64,000 bases of DNA from contig JASJZH010000004.1 in NCBI GenBank assembly GCA_037178975.1, forward strand, positions 186,001 through 250,000, in the 5' to 3' direction. This DNA is from Oscheius tipulae. Lineage: Eukaryota; Nematoda; Chromadorea; Rhabditida; Rhabditidae. The notes under the pieces were generated by a model. The model saw only the letters and a list, made by a program, of their open reading frames with translations, was not told the DNA's origin and searched no databases. Position 1 is the first letter of the stretch. The number at the start of each line of letters is the position of its first letter. The position numbers and the translations under genes were made by a program. Positions 42,893 through 54,219 of this stretch are shown here, one piece after another.

Positions 42893-45800
42893 CTATCTCG
42901 AAGACCCAGCCTGTCTTCGCCTGTCTCCCGTTTTCGACTTCTTCCTCCTCTTGTCAGTTACATTTCCGAATAAATCTGGCAAAATGGATCCATCAAGAGG
43001 TCCAAGAGTCTAGAAATTTCCATTTCAGTTTAGTCAATAGACCAATAGCTTTACCTGGAAATTTTGAATACTCTTCCAGTATTGACTCTGTGTTCCCAGG
43101 ACCTTTCTCAAAGTTTCCAGAGCTCTAGGGAAGACGGGTCTCCTGAAAAAAAAATTGCCTCTTGCTACTTTCTTGGGGAAATTACAATTTTTTAAAATCG
43201 AGGTTCTCGACAGGGTGATTATCTCCTAGTGTCTTGACCACAGCGGATGCAGAATTAGCCACTGATTTGAGATTGTAGCCGCCTTCCAAAACAGCCAGAA
43301 GTTTGCCTCCAGCAAGGGAAGCAAGTTGGTAGGTCATGAGAGAGTAGGCACTGGGAGTGACCTGAAAAAAGAGCCTCTGTCTCTCTTTCTCCTTGTCTCT
43401 GTTTTCCTCTCACAGCCTCTCTGGCTCTCTGCTTGTCTATCTTTCTGTCTCTCTGTCTCTTCATCCTTCTGTCTCTGTCTTCTTGTTTCTCTGGCTCTCT
43501 GTCCCTGTCTCTGTCACTGTCCATATATCTCTCTGCCTCTCTATCACTCACTTTATAGCCTCCCAAAGGATCTCCTTCCGCCGCATCGAATCCAGCGGAA
43601 ACCAGTATCAGCTCCGGATTGAACTCGTAGGCAATCGGCATGACCACCTTATAGAAAGCTGCCAAGTATTCCGGATCTCCTGAGTCATCAGCATTCCATG
43701 GAATGTTAATCACGAATCCTTTGCCGGCTCCTGATCCGACATAGCTGTGATCCTGATTCTCTCCGCATGGATAAAAAGAGCCGTAATCGTGACGATGCAG
43801 AGAAATGAAGAGGATTTCCGGATCCTGGTCGAAGATTTCCTGGGTGCCATCTCCATGGTGTACATCCCAGTCGAGGATCAGAACACGTTTGAGCCCGTAT
43901 TTTGAGCGGGCATGCTAAAATCCGCGTTGGCCACAGCTGGTTTGACCTAACAGCTGTATAACTGTTGCTTTTGACAGTTAAACAAATGTTGGTTTAAATC
44001 TGTCGTATCTATAAAAAAAATAGCTCACATTAGCTGCAATTGCGACATTATTCAGCAGACAGAATCCGTTTCCGGAATCAATTCCAGCATGGTGACCAGG
44101 AGGTCGAACGGCGGCGAAACCGCAGGCTGGACCAGGTATTGAGAGGATTTCGTCCAGGACCTGAAAATTTACTGTTTTTTAGGCTTCCCGTGGGAAAAAC
44201 AAATTTTTTAGTCTCCCGAGCCAATATCTATTCCCAGAAAACGGCAAAACAGATCTCTATCTACCTGTCGAGTCTGTGACGTCTCTATTTTACTACTGAC
44301 CCCGAAAAGCAAGGGACCCTGTTTTTCTTCTGACACTTATCTAAACCATGAAAATGCGATGGTGTTTGTGGTTGACTCTGTTTGTTTGCTCATTTGTTCG
44401 TGGCCACGAAATAAAAGCAAAGCAAGAAGCTGTAGATCGCTGTTGTTGTAAATTGCTGTCAACTAATTGAGTAGAAATTTAACTGGAACGACGTATACTG
44501 TTGCTGAGGGAGAGAGACAGAGAGGCAGAGAAACAGAAAACCAGAGACAAAGTAAGAGAAACAGAGAGGCATTGACAGAGTAAGATAAAAACAAAGAAAA
44601 GGAGAAACAGATAGACTGAGACATTTTCCTTTTACCAACTGTTTTTCTAACCCTGAAAGACTTTTGAACTTTCAACCACCCACTCCTTACCAAACTCAAT
44701 AAACGGCGTTTGGACACATGCTACTACAACTTGGATCCCTTACGACAGCGAGAGAAGATAACCACCGTCAAGATGGAGGGACTTCTTGAAAAAATGTTTC
44801 AATAGATGTTGGTAGAATGACCCTAGTGAAAATTTGGAAACGAGTCATTGACCATCATAGATATACTTGTACTACCTTTTGGAACAAAATAAACAAATAG
44901 ATAAACATAAAAAAATGCATGAAGATAGATGTTTTATCCGTCAAAGCGAGTACGGGAGTAGGTGGGAACTGAGACACTAATCAAGGCGTGGAACGGCTCA
45001 AAAAGTAGTAAATAACACCCTGACAACCTTATTGTACCCGTAGGGTCTCGTGATACCACAGATAGACAGCCAAATCAGGTATAGCCTTTAATCTTCCAGT
45101 CAACCACCTCTCTTCCAAACGTTCCTGTGTCACCTCTCTTCCGTCATTCAAACACAGATAATGGCCGGTTCTCAAACATGCACCGAGAGGAAGAGAAAGC
45201 CCCGCCTCGATTCCTTTTGCCTTCTTGGTTTTTTTTGACCTTTTTAGAGAGACAGGAGGTTTCACTAATTTGCCCTGCTCGGGTGAGGGTTTCCCGCTAG
45301 AAATTGGCCTATTTTAGATGCGCTAAGTATTGGGACTAAAAAATTTTGACCTAACACTTGTCTAATGGCGGATTAGCCTCACAGACGCTTTGGAAACTGT
45401 CTTACTGTGCTCACAACCAATAAGACCTACCGTAAAAGCTCTAATACCGTATTGCCCCTTTTAGAGCCTCCCCTTTTCTTAAGAAACATGCAATTACGTA
45501 TCCGCACCTTTTAGGGGTCAAAACGACTTCTTTTGATTTTCTGATGTTCAGCAAAGTTGTAGCCAGTGATCTGTTCTACAACTTTGGTAAATATCAAAAA
45601 GTGTAAGAAAAAAGTCGCTATGACCAAACAAGTTTCAAAATATAGTCGAAAAACAAAGCAAAATTCTTGTAATCATCAAATGACTTGGAAATTATTTTAG
45701 GCCCTAAAAACTCATGTACGCAATTGCGTATTCACTTACGGAACTCCGGGCTTCTCTTAGAGCTTTTACGGTAACAGCTGTCTATCTGTCGAGTGTGTGA

Positions 45801-48800
45801 CGTCATGGACATTGCTCACAAGTTGAGCAAATATAGACACGGAGTTTCAGGCCGTGGATCAATATACCAACAGGTGAATATTGCCAGCCAGGCATGTCCT
45901 TCTTCTAGGGATCACTTTACGCATTCTGGCCTAATTAACGTATTGACTGGTGGGGATTAAATTACCGACCTCTAATATGCACTAGGTGGGAAGCTATAAC
46001 CGGTTTGACCTAACAGCTGTGTGACTGTGGCACAAATAGAACATATTTTGAAAACTTTCTAGTTTTTTGGGTACCTTCGCTTACTTTTTTACTTTTTATT
46101 GAAACCCAAGTTTCTTTTGCAGACGATAAATTTCGAAGCTTTCGAAAAAGAAACTAGTTTCGACTTTTCTCGTCCAGTAGAATGTGAGTTATTTAGGGCA
46201 ACAAGAACTCTTTCTCAGTTCTAATGCACTTTGGAGCCGTGTCTATCCTCTTAATATTCCATGCAGGCGGCTCCACTTGAAACAAAGAGTCTTTTCCAGA
46301 GAATGGACACCGCAGCTGATAGCCTTCCGACTCCGCCAGAGCTGGCCTTCCCTCCGTTTGGGGAACTTCTCACCCAGCGCTTCTACGTTCCCTTCGCGAT
46401 CTACTTTGTCTTCTTCTCCGTCGCCAGTCGTCTTGTCAGGGCCTACACATTTCAGAATCAGAAGGGATTTAGGTAGGGACTACTGAAAGAGACAGAGTTA
46501 AAGAGACAGAGAGATGGAGAGTCAGAGAGACAGGATGATTTCCAGACAGTACCGTCTCCACAATCTCACGGTCTGCGCCCTGCACTCTGTCATCTCCGGT
46601 TTCTGGTGTCTGGCCGTCTTCTTGAGCCATCTCGACGAGGTCTTCAACGACGTCATTTATTGGTACGACGAAGTTGCGGCACAGCTGCCCGTCCTCTCGA
46701 TTGCTTACTTCGTACACGATGCCATTCACATGATTCGTCACGAGTGGTCTCCATGGACGCTGGAGCTGTTGGCACACCATGTGGCCACGATTCTGGCTCT
46801 GCTGGTCGGCCTGCTGACCAGACGCTTTCTTCTGGCTGACTATTGGGCTCTTCTAATGGAAGTCAACAGGTAGGCAATCAGGTTTTACTTGTTTTCGGGC
46901 CGGTTGTTAGATCAGTTCGGTTGTGACCATCTTAGAGACACCGTAATCTATCATTTCCAGTATCTTCCTGCACATGCGCACCATCATGCAGCTGACGGGC
47001 CAGTCAAAGACCTCTCCGCGTCTCTTCATCACCGTCGTCCAGACGAACCTCATCACATTTGTGCTCTTTCGCTTTGTGGCTCAGCTGCGCTTCGCCAAAT
47101 GGTCGTGGGACCACCGTGACCAGATGCACTGGTACTACTTCCTGATCGGCTTCGGCGGCGAGATCTTCTTCAGCTGTATCAATGGGATTCTCTTCGTGCG
47201 CGTTCTAGCAGCAGACGGCTACTTGGGAGACAAGTACAAGAGCAGAGATCGAGATGCTCCACGGATCGAGGAGGAGGAAAAGAAAAACGAGTAGGAATTC
47301 GACGGGTACATGACGGGAGATCTGTCAACGATACAATGATTTCTTAGGTTCCGAACTGTTACCTGTTAAAAGACCACGACACATGTGACATTATTGGCGC
47401 GCGCCTGGTTTTGTGCCGACTATTGGGGTATATGGTCTGCAAAGTTATAGAGAAAACAATGAAAAACACTATTTTCTGGCAGAAAGAGCACGGAAAGGAG
47501 CAGTGCCATTTCATCGCTTCTCACTAATCTTTCTTCATTTTTCGGGATCAAGCACTAACATTTCATAAATGTGATCTTCTGCAAAGTTGTAGATCTCGAT
47601 CCGCTCTACAACTTTGCAGAATAGTGCAAACCCGTCAGGCCACTGCATTAGCCCGCGTGTAAGAAAATTTGATAAGAATGTCCCATCCGTATTGTCTTCT
47701 CGCCCGCCGAACAGGCCTCTATAGAAACCGTGGAGTTTCCAAGAGGTCACACTGCTCAAGAGGTATGTGCGAGCTGCCCTTGGCTGCCCCAGGTTCCCGA
47801 ACCTGGCTCTTAAGTATTGGTTTACGGCTTAGAAAAAATGTTAGGCTGAATTTGCTGTGGTCTCTCAATTAGGCTATTTTCCTGTTTGAAACACTCGACT
47901 CACCACGATAACGCCTCCAGCAGCATTATTGGCAGCCACAGCACTGCTTTCACACAAGTAGAGTGACTTTTCCTTCAAGCTTTCAGCTTCGATTTGCAGC
48001 TGCACGGCAAAGTTCTGAAAAAAGATCATAGATATCCAGACCTTCAAAACCCACAGTAACAAATCTGTCCAGCCACTCTAAATAAGGTCTCTCGTGGGTG
48101 TGTTCGAGTTGTTCCCTGGTCAGGTAGCTCTTTCCTGGCTCGTACCTCAGCTCACGACATCTCTTGAACAGTAGGTCTTCCTTCATCTTCTCATAGATGC
48201 TCGGAATGCGTTGCGGACACTCAGGATGCTTCGGGTTGGCCTCGTTGAAGTGATGCATTCTGTTGTCAATTTGGATAAAGAAGGGCCACTGGGCTCGGAA
48301 CTCTAGGGAGCAGTTAAAATAGGCGGGGAGGTCAAGATACCTGGTATTTTAGTATTCGTGTATTTTGTGAGAGTTGACTGGTCAATGTTGGAAGTGTTTC
48401 TGCGGGAAGATTTGTCGGTGGGAGTGTAGACGTCGTTTTTTCTAGAAAAGACTGTCTCACTGTATTTCTTTTTCTGCATCTCTGCTCTGTCAATAAGTGG
48501 ACTCACTGTCTCTTATTTCAGAAAGCTGTGAAACTCACATGGTCAGGGCATATCTTTCCCACTTTCCCACAGTGTTGTAGAAGTCAAAACAGCGCCAACG
48601 ACTCAAGCTCCTCAGCCGATCAATGACGTTTAGACAACTGATAGCTGTAGATTCTTTATGTGGTTTCTGTAGACTAAGCGGTACGGGTGCGGCTCCCATG
48701 AGGACCCGAATACACCTTTCAGCAGCCTCGGCAGTTACTTGGTGGTTGTAGCCGCCCTGAAAGTTGGAAAATAGTTTGAAAGCTCTTTCTGGAACTACTT

Positions 48801-51020
48801 ACCTCCAAAACCATGAGCAATTTCCCGCCAGCTAATGCTTTCAAATGGTAGACGAGATGTGAGTAGCAGTCCGGGGTCAGTTCCATTCCACCCAGAGGAT
48901 CTCCGACACAGGAATCGAACCCGGCAGAAATGATCACGAACTGCGGATTGAATTCTACGGCCATTGGCCACAGAACATTCCAAAAAATGGCCAGGTAGTC
49001 GGCGTCACCACAGCCTGTCTGGATAAAAAAATATGTTTGTTTCTGTCTCTCTGTCCAACTTTCCTGAGCTTGAAAATAAACAAAACTCACTTCGTTCAGT
49101 GGCACATTGATGTTGAACCCTTGTCCCTCCTCTTCCCCAATATGATCGTAATTGGATTGTTTCAAATGTGGCCAAAATGCACCATTCTCATGTCGGTGAA
49201 TGGAGAAGAACATCACTCTGAAAAGGAGGAAAACAGTTGAAAAAAATGGTTTGGCCTAACAGCTGTCTAACTGTGGCCATTGTTTGAGCAAAACATAACT
49301 ACAATAAGCGAAATGGTAGCTCGAATCTGGCTCCTTTTTTCTAAGAACCTACTTGTCATCATCGTAAAAAATATCTTGTGTTCCGTTTCCATGGTGAACG
49401 TCCAGGTCGACTATCAAAACTCTGAACCAGTACTTGAGTGAGGAAGAGACAGAGACAGAGACAGAGACAGAGACAGAGACAGAGACAGAGACAGAGACAG
49501 AGACAGAGACAGAGACAGAGACAGAGACAGAGACAGAGACAGAGACAGAGACAGAGACAGAGACAGAGACAGAGACAGAGACAGAGACAGAGACAGAGAC
49601 AGAGACAGAGACAGAGACAGAGACAGAGACAGAGACAGAGACAGAGACAGAGACAGAGACAGAGACAGAGACAGAGACAGAGACAGAGACAGAGACAGAG
49701 ACAGAGACAGAGACAGAGACAGAGACAGAGACAGAGACAGAGACAGAGACAGAGACAGAGACAGAGACAGAGACAGAGACAGAGACAGAGACAGAGACAG
49801 AGACAGAGACAGAGACAGAGACAGAGACAGAGACAGAGACAGAGACAGAGACAGAGACAGAGACAGAGACAGAGACAGAGACAGAGACAGAGACAGAGAC
49901 AGAGACAGAGACAGAGACAGAGACAGAGACAGAGACAGAGACAGAGACAGAGACAGAGACAGAGACAGAGACAGAGACAGAGACAGAGACAGAGACAGAG
50001 ACAGAGACAGAGACAGAGACAGAGACAGAGACAGAGACAGAGACAGAGACAGAGACAGAGACAGAGACAGAGACAGAGACAGAGACAGAGACAGAGACAG
50101 AGACAGAGACAGAGACAGAGACAGAGACAGAGACAGAGACAGACAGAATCATACACAAACCTGCAAGCGCCCATATCGATTGCAGCATTAGCTGCTTGGG
50201 CCACATTATTGTAGATACAGAAACCACAGGCCTCGTTCTCCGATGCGTGGTGACCAGGGGGACGTGTCAAGGCGAAGCCGTTTCTATACTGAAAATCGAA
50301 AAAATATGAATTTTTTTTCTGACAGAGGAAAATTGTGACAATCTACCAACCTTTCCCTCCCAGATGACCTCGGCAAGATGACGACAACAGGACACGGCGT
50401 CTGTGGCAGCTTGGACGGAACCCTGAAAAGTACAAAATTCGTATGAAGGCGATATTCTTCGGACCGCCCAACGTTTAGACAGTTGGTAGGTCAAATCGGT
50501 TGTAGCCATATTTTTAGAAACCCCCAGATGGAATTCGGCGCTTAAATTAGAAAGACGCGCGGAAAAGGAAAGTTGGGAACAAGATAATTTTCGCCGTCAA
50601 AAATAATTCAATTCCAAAAAAGCGCGTCATCTACCCGTCTAGTTGTGGCCTCCCCAAAAACTCCCATGAGACAGAAAAACGGAGTCAAAGCCTCTCGCAA
50701 TGCTGTTCAGTTCCGCTTGGTCGTCCGTCTTCGCCAATTCCATACACCCCACCAAGCCCCGAGAATGGCTCTGCATCAAATCGTGCTCGTCCACGGGCAG
50801 AAACTTCTGAAAAAAATTTTCATTTTGTTAGATTTTTAAAAATACTAACTGTTAGAATCTCGCAGCCGTTTAGAGTGAGATTCTCTCTGAGACGGTCCCA
50901 GATGTTTGTGATCCTGTCCGGGGACTCTGGGTGCCCCACATCTTCCGTGTTTTTGTGGTGTGCTTGTACTGGATTGAAGCCGAGGACAGTCTTTTGAAAC
51001 TCTGACGATGGTAGCATCGG
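42893..51020 (-). CDS. hda-6: HDAC6-type tubulin/protein deacetylase with two catalytic domains
   Basis: Class IIb Zn deacetylase. Domain 1 (51020 to 48541): [83 protein letters not shown]. Linker exon 48341-48442 ([17 protein letters not shown]) joins both neighbours in phase. Domain 2 (48302 to about 43030): [66 protein letters not shown]. The metal and proton-relay residues (HH, DxDVHHG, GDPLGG, GGY) are present in both. The tail ends in a basic [13 protein letters not shown]; no UBP zinc finger is seen. The 5' end (before 51020) and the junction between 50646 and 50426 are not fixed. Introns hold a nested gene and a giant hexamer array. Confidence 0.92.
43375..43552 (-). repeat. GACAGAGA tract in HDAC6 intron
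   Basis: TCTCTGTCTC-type run on plus filling the intron between exons 43553 and 43361. The sense strand is the purine strand. Confidence 0.8.
43925..43970 (+). repeat. 40-bp GACCTAACAGCTGT repeat
   Basis: TGGTTTGACCTAACAGCTGT followed by ATAACTGTTGC. Member of the family concentrated at 43.9-55.5 kb. In an HDAC6 intron. Confidence 0.65.
45428..45773. repeat. MITE with perfect 17-bp TIRs
   Basis: Starts TACCGTAAAAGCTCTAA and ends with its exact reverse complement TTAGAGCTTTTACGGTA. The subterminal ACGCAATTGCGTA-like stretches are also paired. Contains an AAAGTTGTAG hairpin at 45545-45605. In the HDAC6 intron that also hosts the TLCD gene. Confidence 0.75.
45990..46034 (+). repeat. 40-bp GACCTAACAGCTGT repeat
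   Basis: GCTATAACCGGTTTGACC then TAACAGCTGTGTGACTGTGGC; full-length copy. Confidence 0.7.
46261..47294 (+). CDS. TLC-domain protein of the TLCD1/TLCD2 type, nested in HDAC6
   Basis: Exons 46261-46472, 46546-46869 and 46961-47294 join in phase to 289 aa. Multi-pass membrane protein. TM1 [16 protein letters not shown], then [17 protein letters not shown], the TLC signature [12 protein letters not shown] and [19 protein letters not shown], then the TLCD1/2 hallmark [33 protein letters not shown] and [20 protein letters not shown]. The acidic and basic tail ends [12 protein letters not shown]1/2 proteins influence membrane phospholipid composition. The gene lies wholly inside an HDAC6 intron (44162-47899) on the opposite strand. 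Start could instead be at 46303. Confidence 0.9.
47563..47632. repeat. AAAGTTGTAG-family hairpin
   Basis: TCTTCTGCAAAGTTGTAGAT, 14-nt loop, CTACAACTTTGCAGAATAG. The arms are nearly perfect. In the HDAC6 intron downstream of the TLCD gene. Confidence 0.75.
49246..49282 (+). repeat. 40-bp GACCTAACAGCTGT repeat
   Basis: GGTTTGGCCTAACAGCTGTC followed by TAACTGTGGCC, in an HDAC6 intron. Confidence 0.65.
49446..50146. repeat. (AGACAG)n hexanucleotide array, about 117 units
   Basis: About 700 bp of uninterrupted AGACAG on the plus strand, with no substitution that I can see until the last few bases. Fills the HDAC6 intron between the exon ending MGACR (50159) and the exon [11 protein letters not shown] (49423). 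On the gene's sense strand it reads CTGTCT. Three of the six frames on each strand stay open through it; those ORFs are artefacts. Confidence 0.97.
50470..50511 (-). repeat. 40-bp GACCTAACAGCTGT repeat
   Basis: On plus: TTTAGACAGTTGGTAGGTCA then AATCGGTTGTAGCC, the inverse of the consensus. In an HDAC6 intron. Confidence 0.65.
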
Positions 51021-51799
51021 CTGCGGGAAAGAAAGCCCGATAGCAATGTGAAAAAAGAAGGGCGTGCTGAAGAAATGCAGAGTACGCAATTGCGTATCGC
51101 GGGTGATAGAGAAGGGCTGGTAAATAAAAGAGAAGGCGGGTCGGAGACTGAAATATTACCAGACAGGAGTCTGATGAACTCATGAGACAGAATGACAGAG
51201 AGACAAAGAGTGACGGACGGCTACAGATCCACGAAAATAGGATAACCCTCCGCTTTCTCTCCCCCAAACAAAAATTAGTCTCTGAACCCAATTTCCAGCT
51301 CATTGCCTCCCCTCTCCCCCTCTCTTTTTGGCATAGTGCTCCAAATCTCACACCTTTAATGAAGTTTACTCTCCCTTCATACTCCCATTTAGATTCGTGG
51401 CCCCGATAAAAAAAGGAGAGAGGAAGCCGGGAGTAAAAACTACTTCCTCCGAGCGAGGAGAAGCTTATCCTGAGCCTTTCGCCGCCTTCCTCCTCCTTCC
51501 CACCGGCCTCTTCCTTTCTCTTTTTTTGTCGAGACCAAAATGCTCGTAAATGGAGACCGCCATGAGAATTTTCGGCAACGCCATCCGTCATCGCAGCCTG
51601 GAGAGGACAGAAGATATCTTCTTGCTCGAGGTGAAGCCGGAGCGGCATCTATTTTGGCCCTGGACCCGATTTATTTGAGAATGCATCGGACCAAATATGC
51701 TGTTTGTCGGCAGGACAGCGAAATATGTGAGTTTGTTTTGAGACTTACACTGAGAAGTCAGAACCGGATGGACCTAACATTTGTGTCTGCCTCTCTGCC

Positions 51800-52145
51800 T
51801 AGGCGAAAAGTGATCCAATATAGCTTTTTGGAGAAAAACTAAGGCGAGGACAGTGTTCAGCGTCGAAATGATATTTGGCTTCAAACCCTGGAGCCTATAA
51901 GGCGAGAGTGCTTGCCATTCGGCCATTCGGGTACGCGGATTTTCCCGAGACGGTACGGATTACGCCGACTATAAAGAATGCTCGCCGAGATCAAAATTTC
52001 TGGTTTTCAGATTCTAAGGGTTTTCGAGGGCGCTAAGCACGAATCTGATCTCCATTCACGCTAAAAATTAATATACTGAGGTAGCGAGACCAATGGAGGA
52101 AAACTGACAGTGAGGTTTAGCGAATGTCTCTCTATCTCTGTCTCA
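51800..52145. repeat. Inverted-dimer tRNA-like element, copy C
   Basis: Starts AGGCGAAAAGTGATCCAATA. The minus-strand unit keeps A-box TGGCCGAATGG and a decayed B-box GGGTTTGAAGCC. The plus-strand unit is truncated (internal deletion of the A-box side), keeping CTCGCCGAGATCAAAATTTC. The right body GGGTTTTCGAGGGCGCTAAG is followed by GCGAATGTCTCTCT. Confidence 0.7.
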
Positions 52146-52426
52146 CTGCCTGAATCCTTGTAAAATCCACAGTTAGACAGCTGTCACCAAACATTCACTT
52201 CTAAGCCTGTTTATGTTTCTGTAGTCCTTCTCCCTTCCCCTATCTGCTCGTAGCCTCCTCCCTCCTTTTCAATTTTACGGAGAGCAGGAATCATTTGGAG
52301 CATAAAATATGATCTAGTCACTTTTGACAATTGGAAGAAGACCCACCACCACTATTCACACTACTCGCTCCCGGAATGCGGTCCGCTTTGAAGCAGCCAG
52401 GTAGTCCTGCTGTTGGTAAGTTTGGG

Positions 52427-52471
52427 CCACAGTTAGAGAGCTGTTAGACCAAATCGGTTGTAGCCCAAATG
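52427..52471 (-). repeat. 40-bp GACCTAACAGCTGT repeat
   Basis: GCCACAGTTAGAGAGCTGTT followed by AGACCAAATCGGTTGTAGCC; full-length inverse copy. Confidence 0.7.
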
Positions 52472-53039
52472 GCTCTCTTCCCCTCTCCTCACTAAAAATA
52501 CTGAATTCTAGAGCTTGTGGAAAGAATTGAAAAACATGTACGTGTCTCTTTCGGAGCTCTTTCGGCGTCTAATTGTCGTCAGGGCTCTGCCACTGGCCCG
52601 CAGTTGACACTTTTGATGCCTTATTAAACTAAGGGTGAGAGAGAGACGCGCCCCTTCTGCTCTCTCTCATTTCTCGCCTCTTTTCTGGTATTTTCCAAAA
52701 AAAAAACTTTTAGCTGTACATGATTTATTCGTCCATTTCACAAGGTAAGTGACTAACTTTTCAAGTTCCGAGTTCCAATTACGGACAACTTGGTTTTTGT
52801 CACACCATTTGAGTTACCGATAGGCAATCTGATCTTAGACTTAGGCTTTAGGCTTTGCTCGGCGGACAAAAGACACTCTTATAAAATTCTGAAAGACCAA
52901 ATAAGACCATATTGGAATTATATGTACATTTGCTTGTTATCTTACTGGCAGTAGAAGAAACACAGATGACACCTGTCACCTGGCCGCTGATGAGCCGGCT
53001 CGTTTTACCCACACCTATTGGTAGCAGCAGTTATTTTTA

Positions 53040-53240
53040 ACGAGAGACAGAGATAGAGATACCGAGATAAAAGGAGCCTGAGAACAGAGAGACAGGTAGA
53101 GAGGGAGACCGAGACAGAGATAGAGGGATTAAGAGATAGAGAGACGGCGAAAGCGTGACAGAGACGTAGACGAAGGAACAGAGAGACAGCGAGACTGAGA
53201 GACTAAGGGACAGAGAAACAGAGAGACAGAGAGAATATGA
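53040..53240 (+). repeat. GACAGAGA low-complexity tract
   Basis: About 200 bp of degenerate GAGACAGAGA in the Kv 5' region. Confidence 0.75.
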
Positions 53241-54219
53241 GACAGAGACTGTTCACTACATGCCACCTGCTTTAAACCCTTCTTCGAAATTCCGTCCCTA
53301 GCCCTTTTATGCCCCAATTCAATCTCATCATCTCTCCTTGATTGTAGGCAGTCAGATGTTTCCGATCGGGAGCCACTCTGCCTCTTTTAGTACCTCCGGG
53401 TGCTCGTAAAAAGTCTTGCCATTTCCTAGACAGCTTCCCTCTCATAATCTCAGAAAGAGAATAAGCCACCCTCCTAAGGAATTGTTTATTCGGAGATAGC
53501 CAGAGGAAGAATCGGGTCGCATCAAAGAATTCTGAATGCCCTGGCTATATCGGCATCGAGGGAAAATCATAACTTTTGCGGGAAGGATATCTTGACTTTC
53601 TGACACATTATACTTTCTTGACCGGAGTACCCTCAAAATCTGTTCTTGGCTGTCTAGAGAGCAAAAGTGCCCATCAGCTTCAAATAGCCACTCACGATAG
53701 ACAACTGTTCGGCTACTTCCTGAAGTTTTTTTCCAGAAATCGAAAATCACTGACGGGTCTGAAGAACGGAAAATCAAAAGGTGTCTTAGAGAGAGACAGG
53801 GACAAACAAATCTCCAACCGATTTTGAATTCATGTACACTACACGGTCGAAATCCTCAAGAGTTACAATTGTGATTTTCGCACTTGTCGCCACCTCCCCT
53901 GCTTCCCCCAATCGGGATCGGATTACAGACAGTCTCTCACCTTTCGCTCTCTTCCGGCAGGAGTCTGGGCGGGAAGCTTTATGAAAGTACCACAGTTAGA
54001 TAAATGTTAGGTCAATCACCATTTTACGAGAGTACTTTTCGGTTATCCAAAGATATTCCCAGTAGTCGTTTCGAGAAGTTGACCGCCCCCAGGACGGGGA
54101 GAGAGTACCCCCACAATCTATACCAGGTGTTGGATTGAATAGCGATCGCTCGCCTCGTGTAAATACTCACACTTTCATCCTGCCGCGCTCTGCTTTTCTC
54201 TACAAAAGCCTTGGGACAC

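Larger units (their letters stand above)
51021..54219. other. Region between HDAC6 and the Kv channel
   Basis: Head-to-head spacer of 3.2 kb. Contains a tRNA-like element copy, 40-bp repeats, a GACAGAGA tract (53040-53240) and three short ATG-plus-donor stretches that could be first exons of the Kv gene (51541-51727, 52378-52415, 52720-52744). A 267-codon minus frame at 50845-51648 looks like a shadow. Confidence 0.45.

Noticed and set aside
49446-50146. CRISPR-like array
   Set aside because: Uninterrupted hexamer without spacers in a eukaryotic intron.
49349-50309. Very long ORFs on both strands encoding (SV)n, (CL)n, (ET)n and (QR)n
   Set aside because: They are translations of the AGACAG array; the flanking real exons belong to HDAC6 and the array is intronic.
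50845-51648. 267-codon minus ORF upstream of HDAC6
   Set aside because: No domain, odd composition (poly-Ser/Phe/Arg), and it overlaps the HDAC6 first recognised exon in a different frame.
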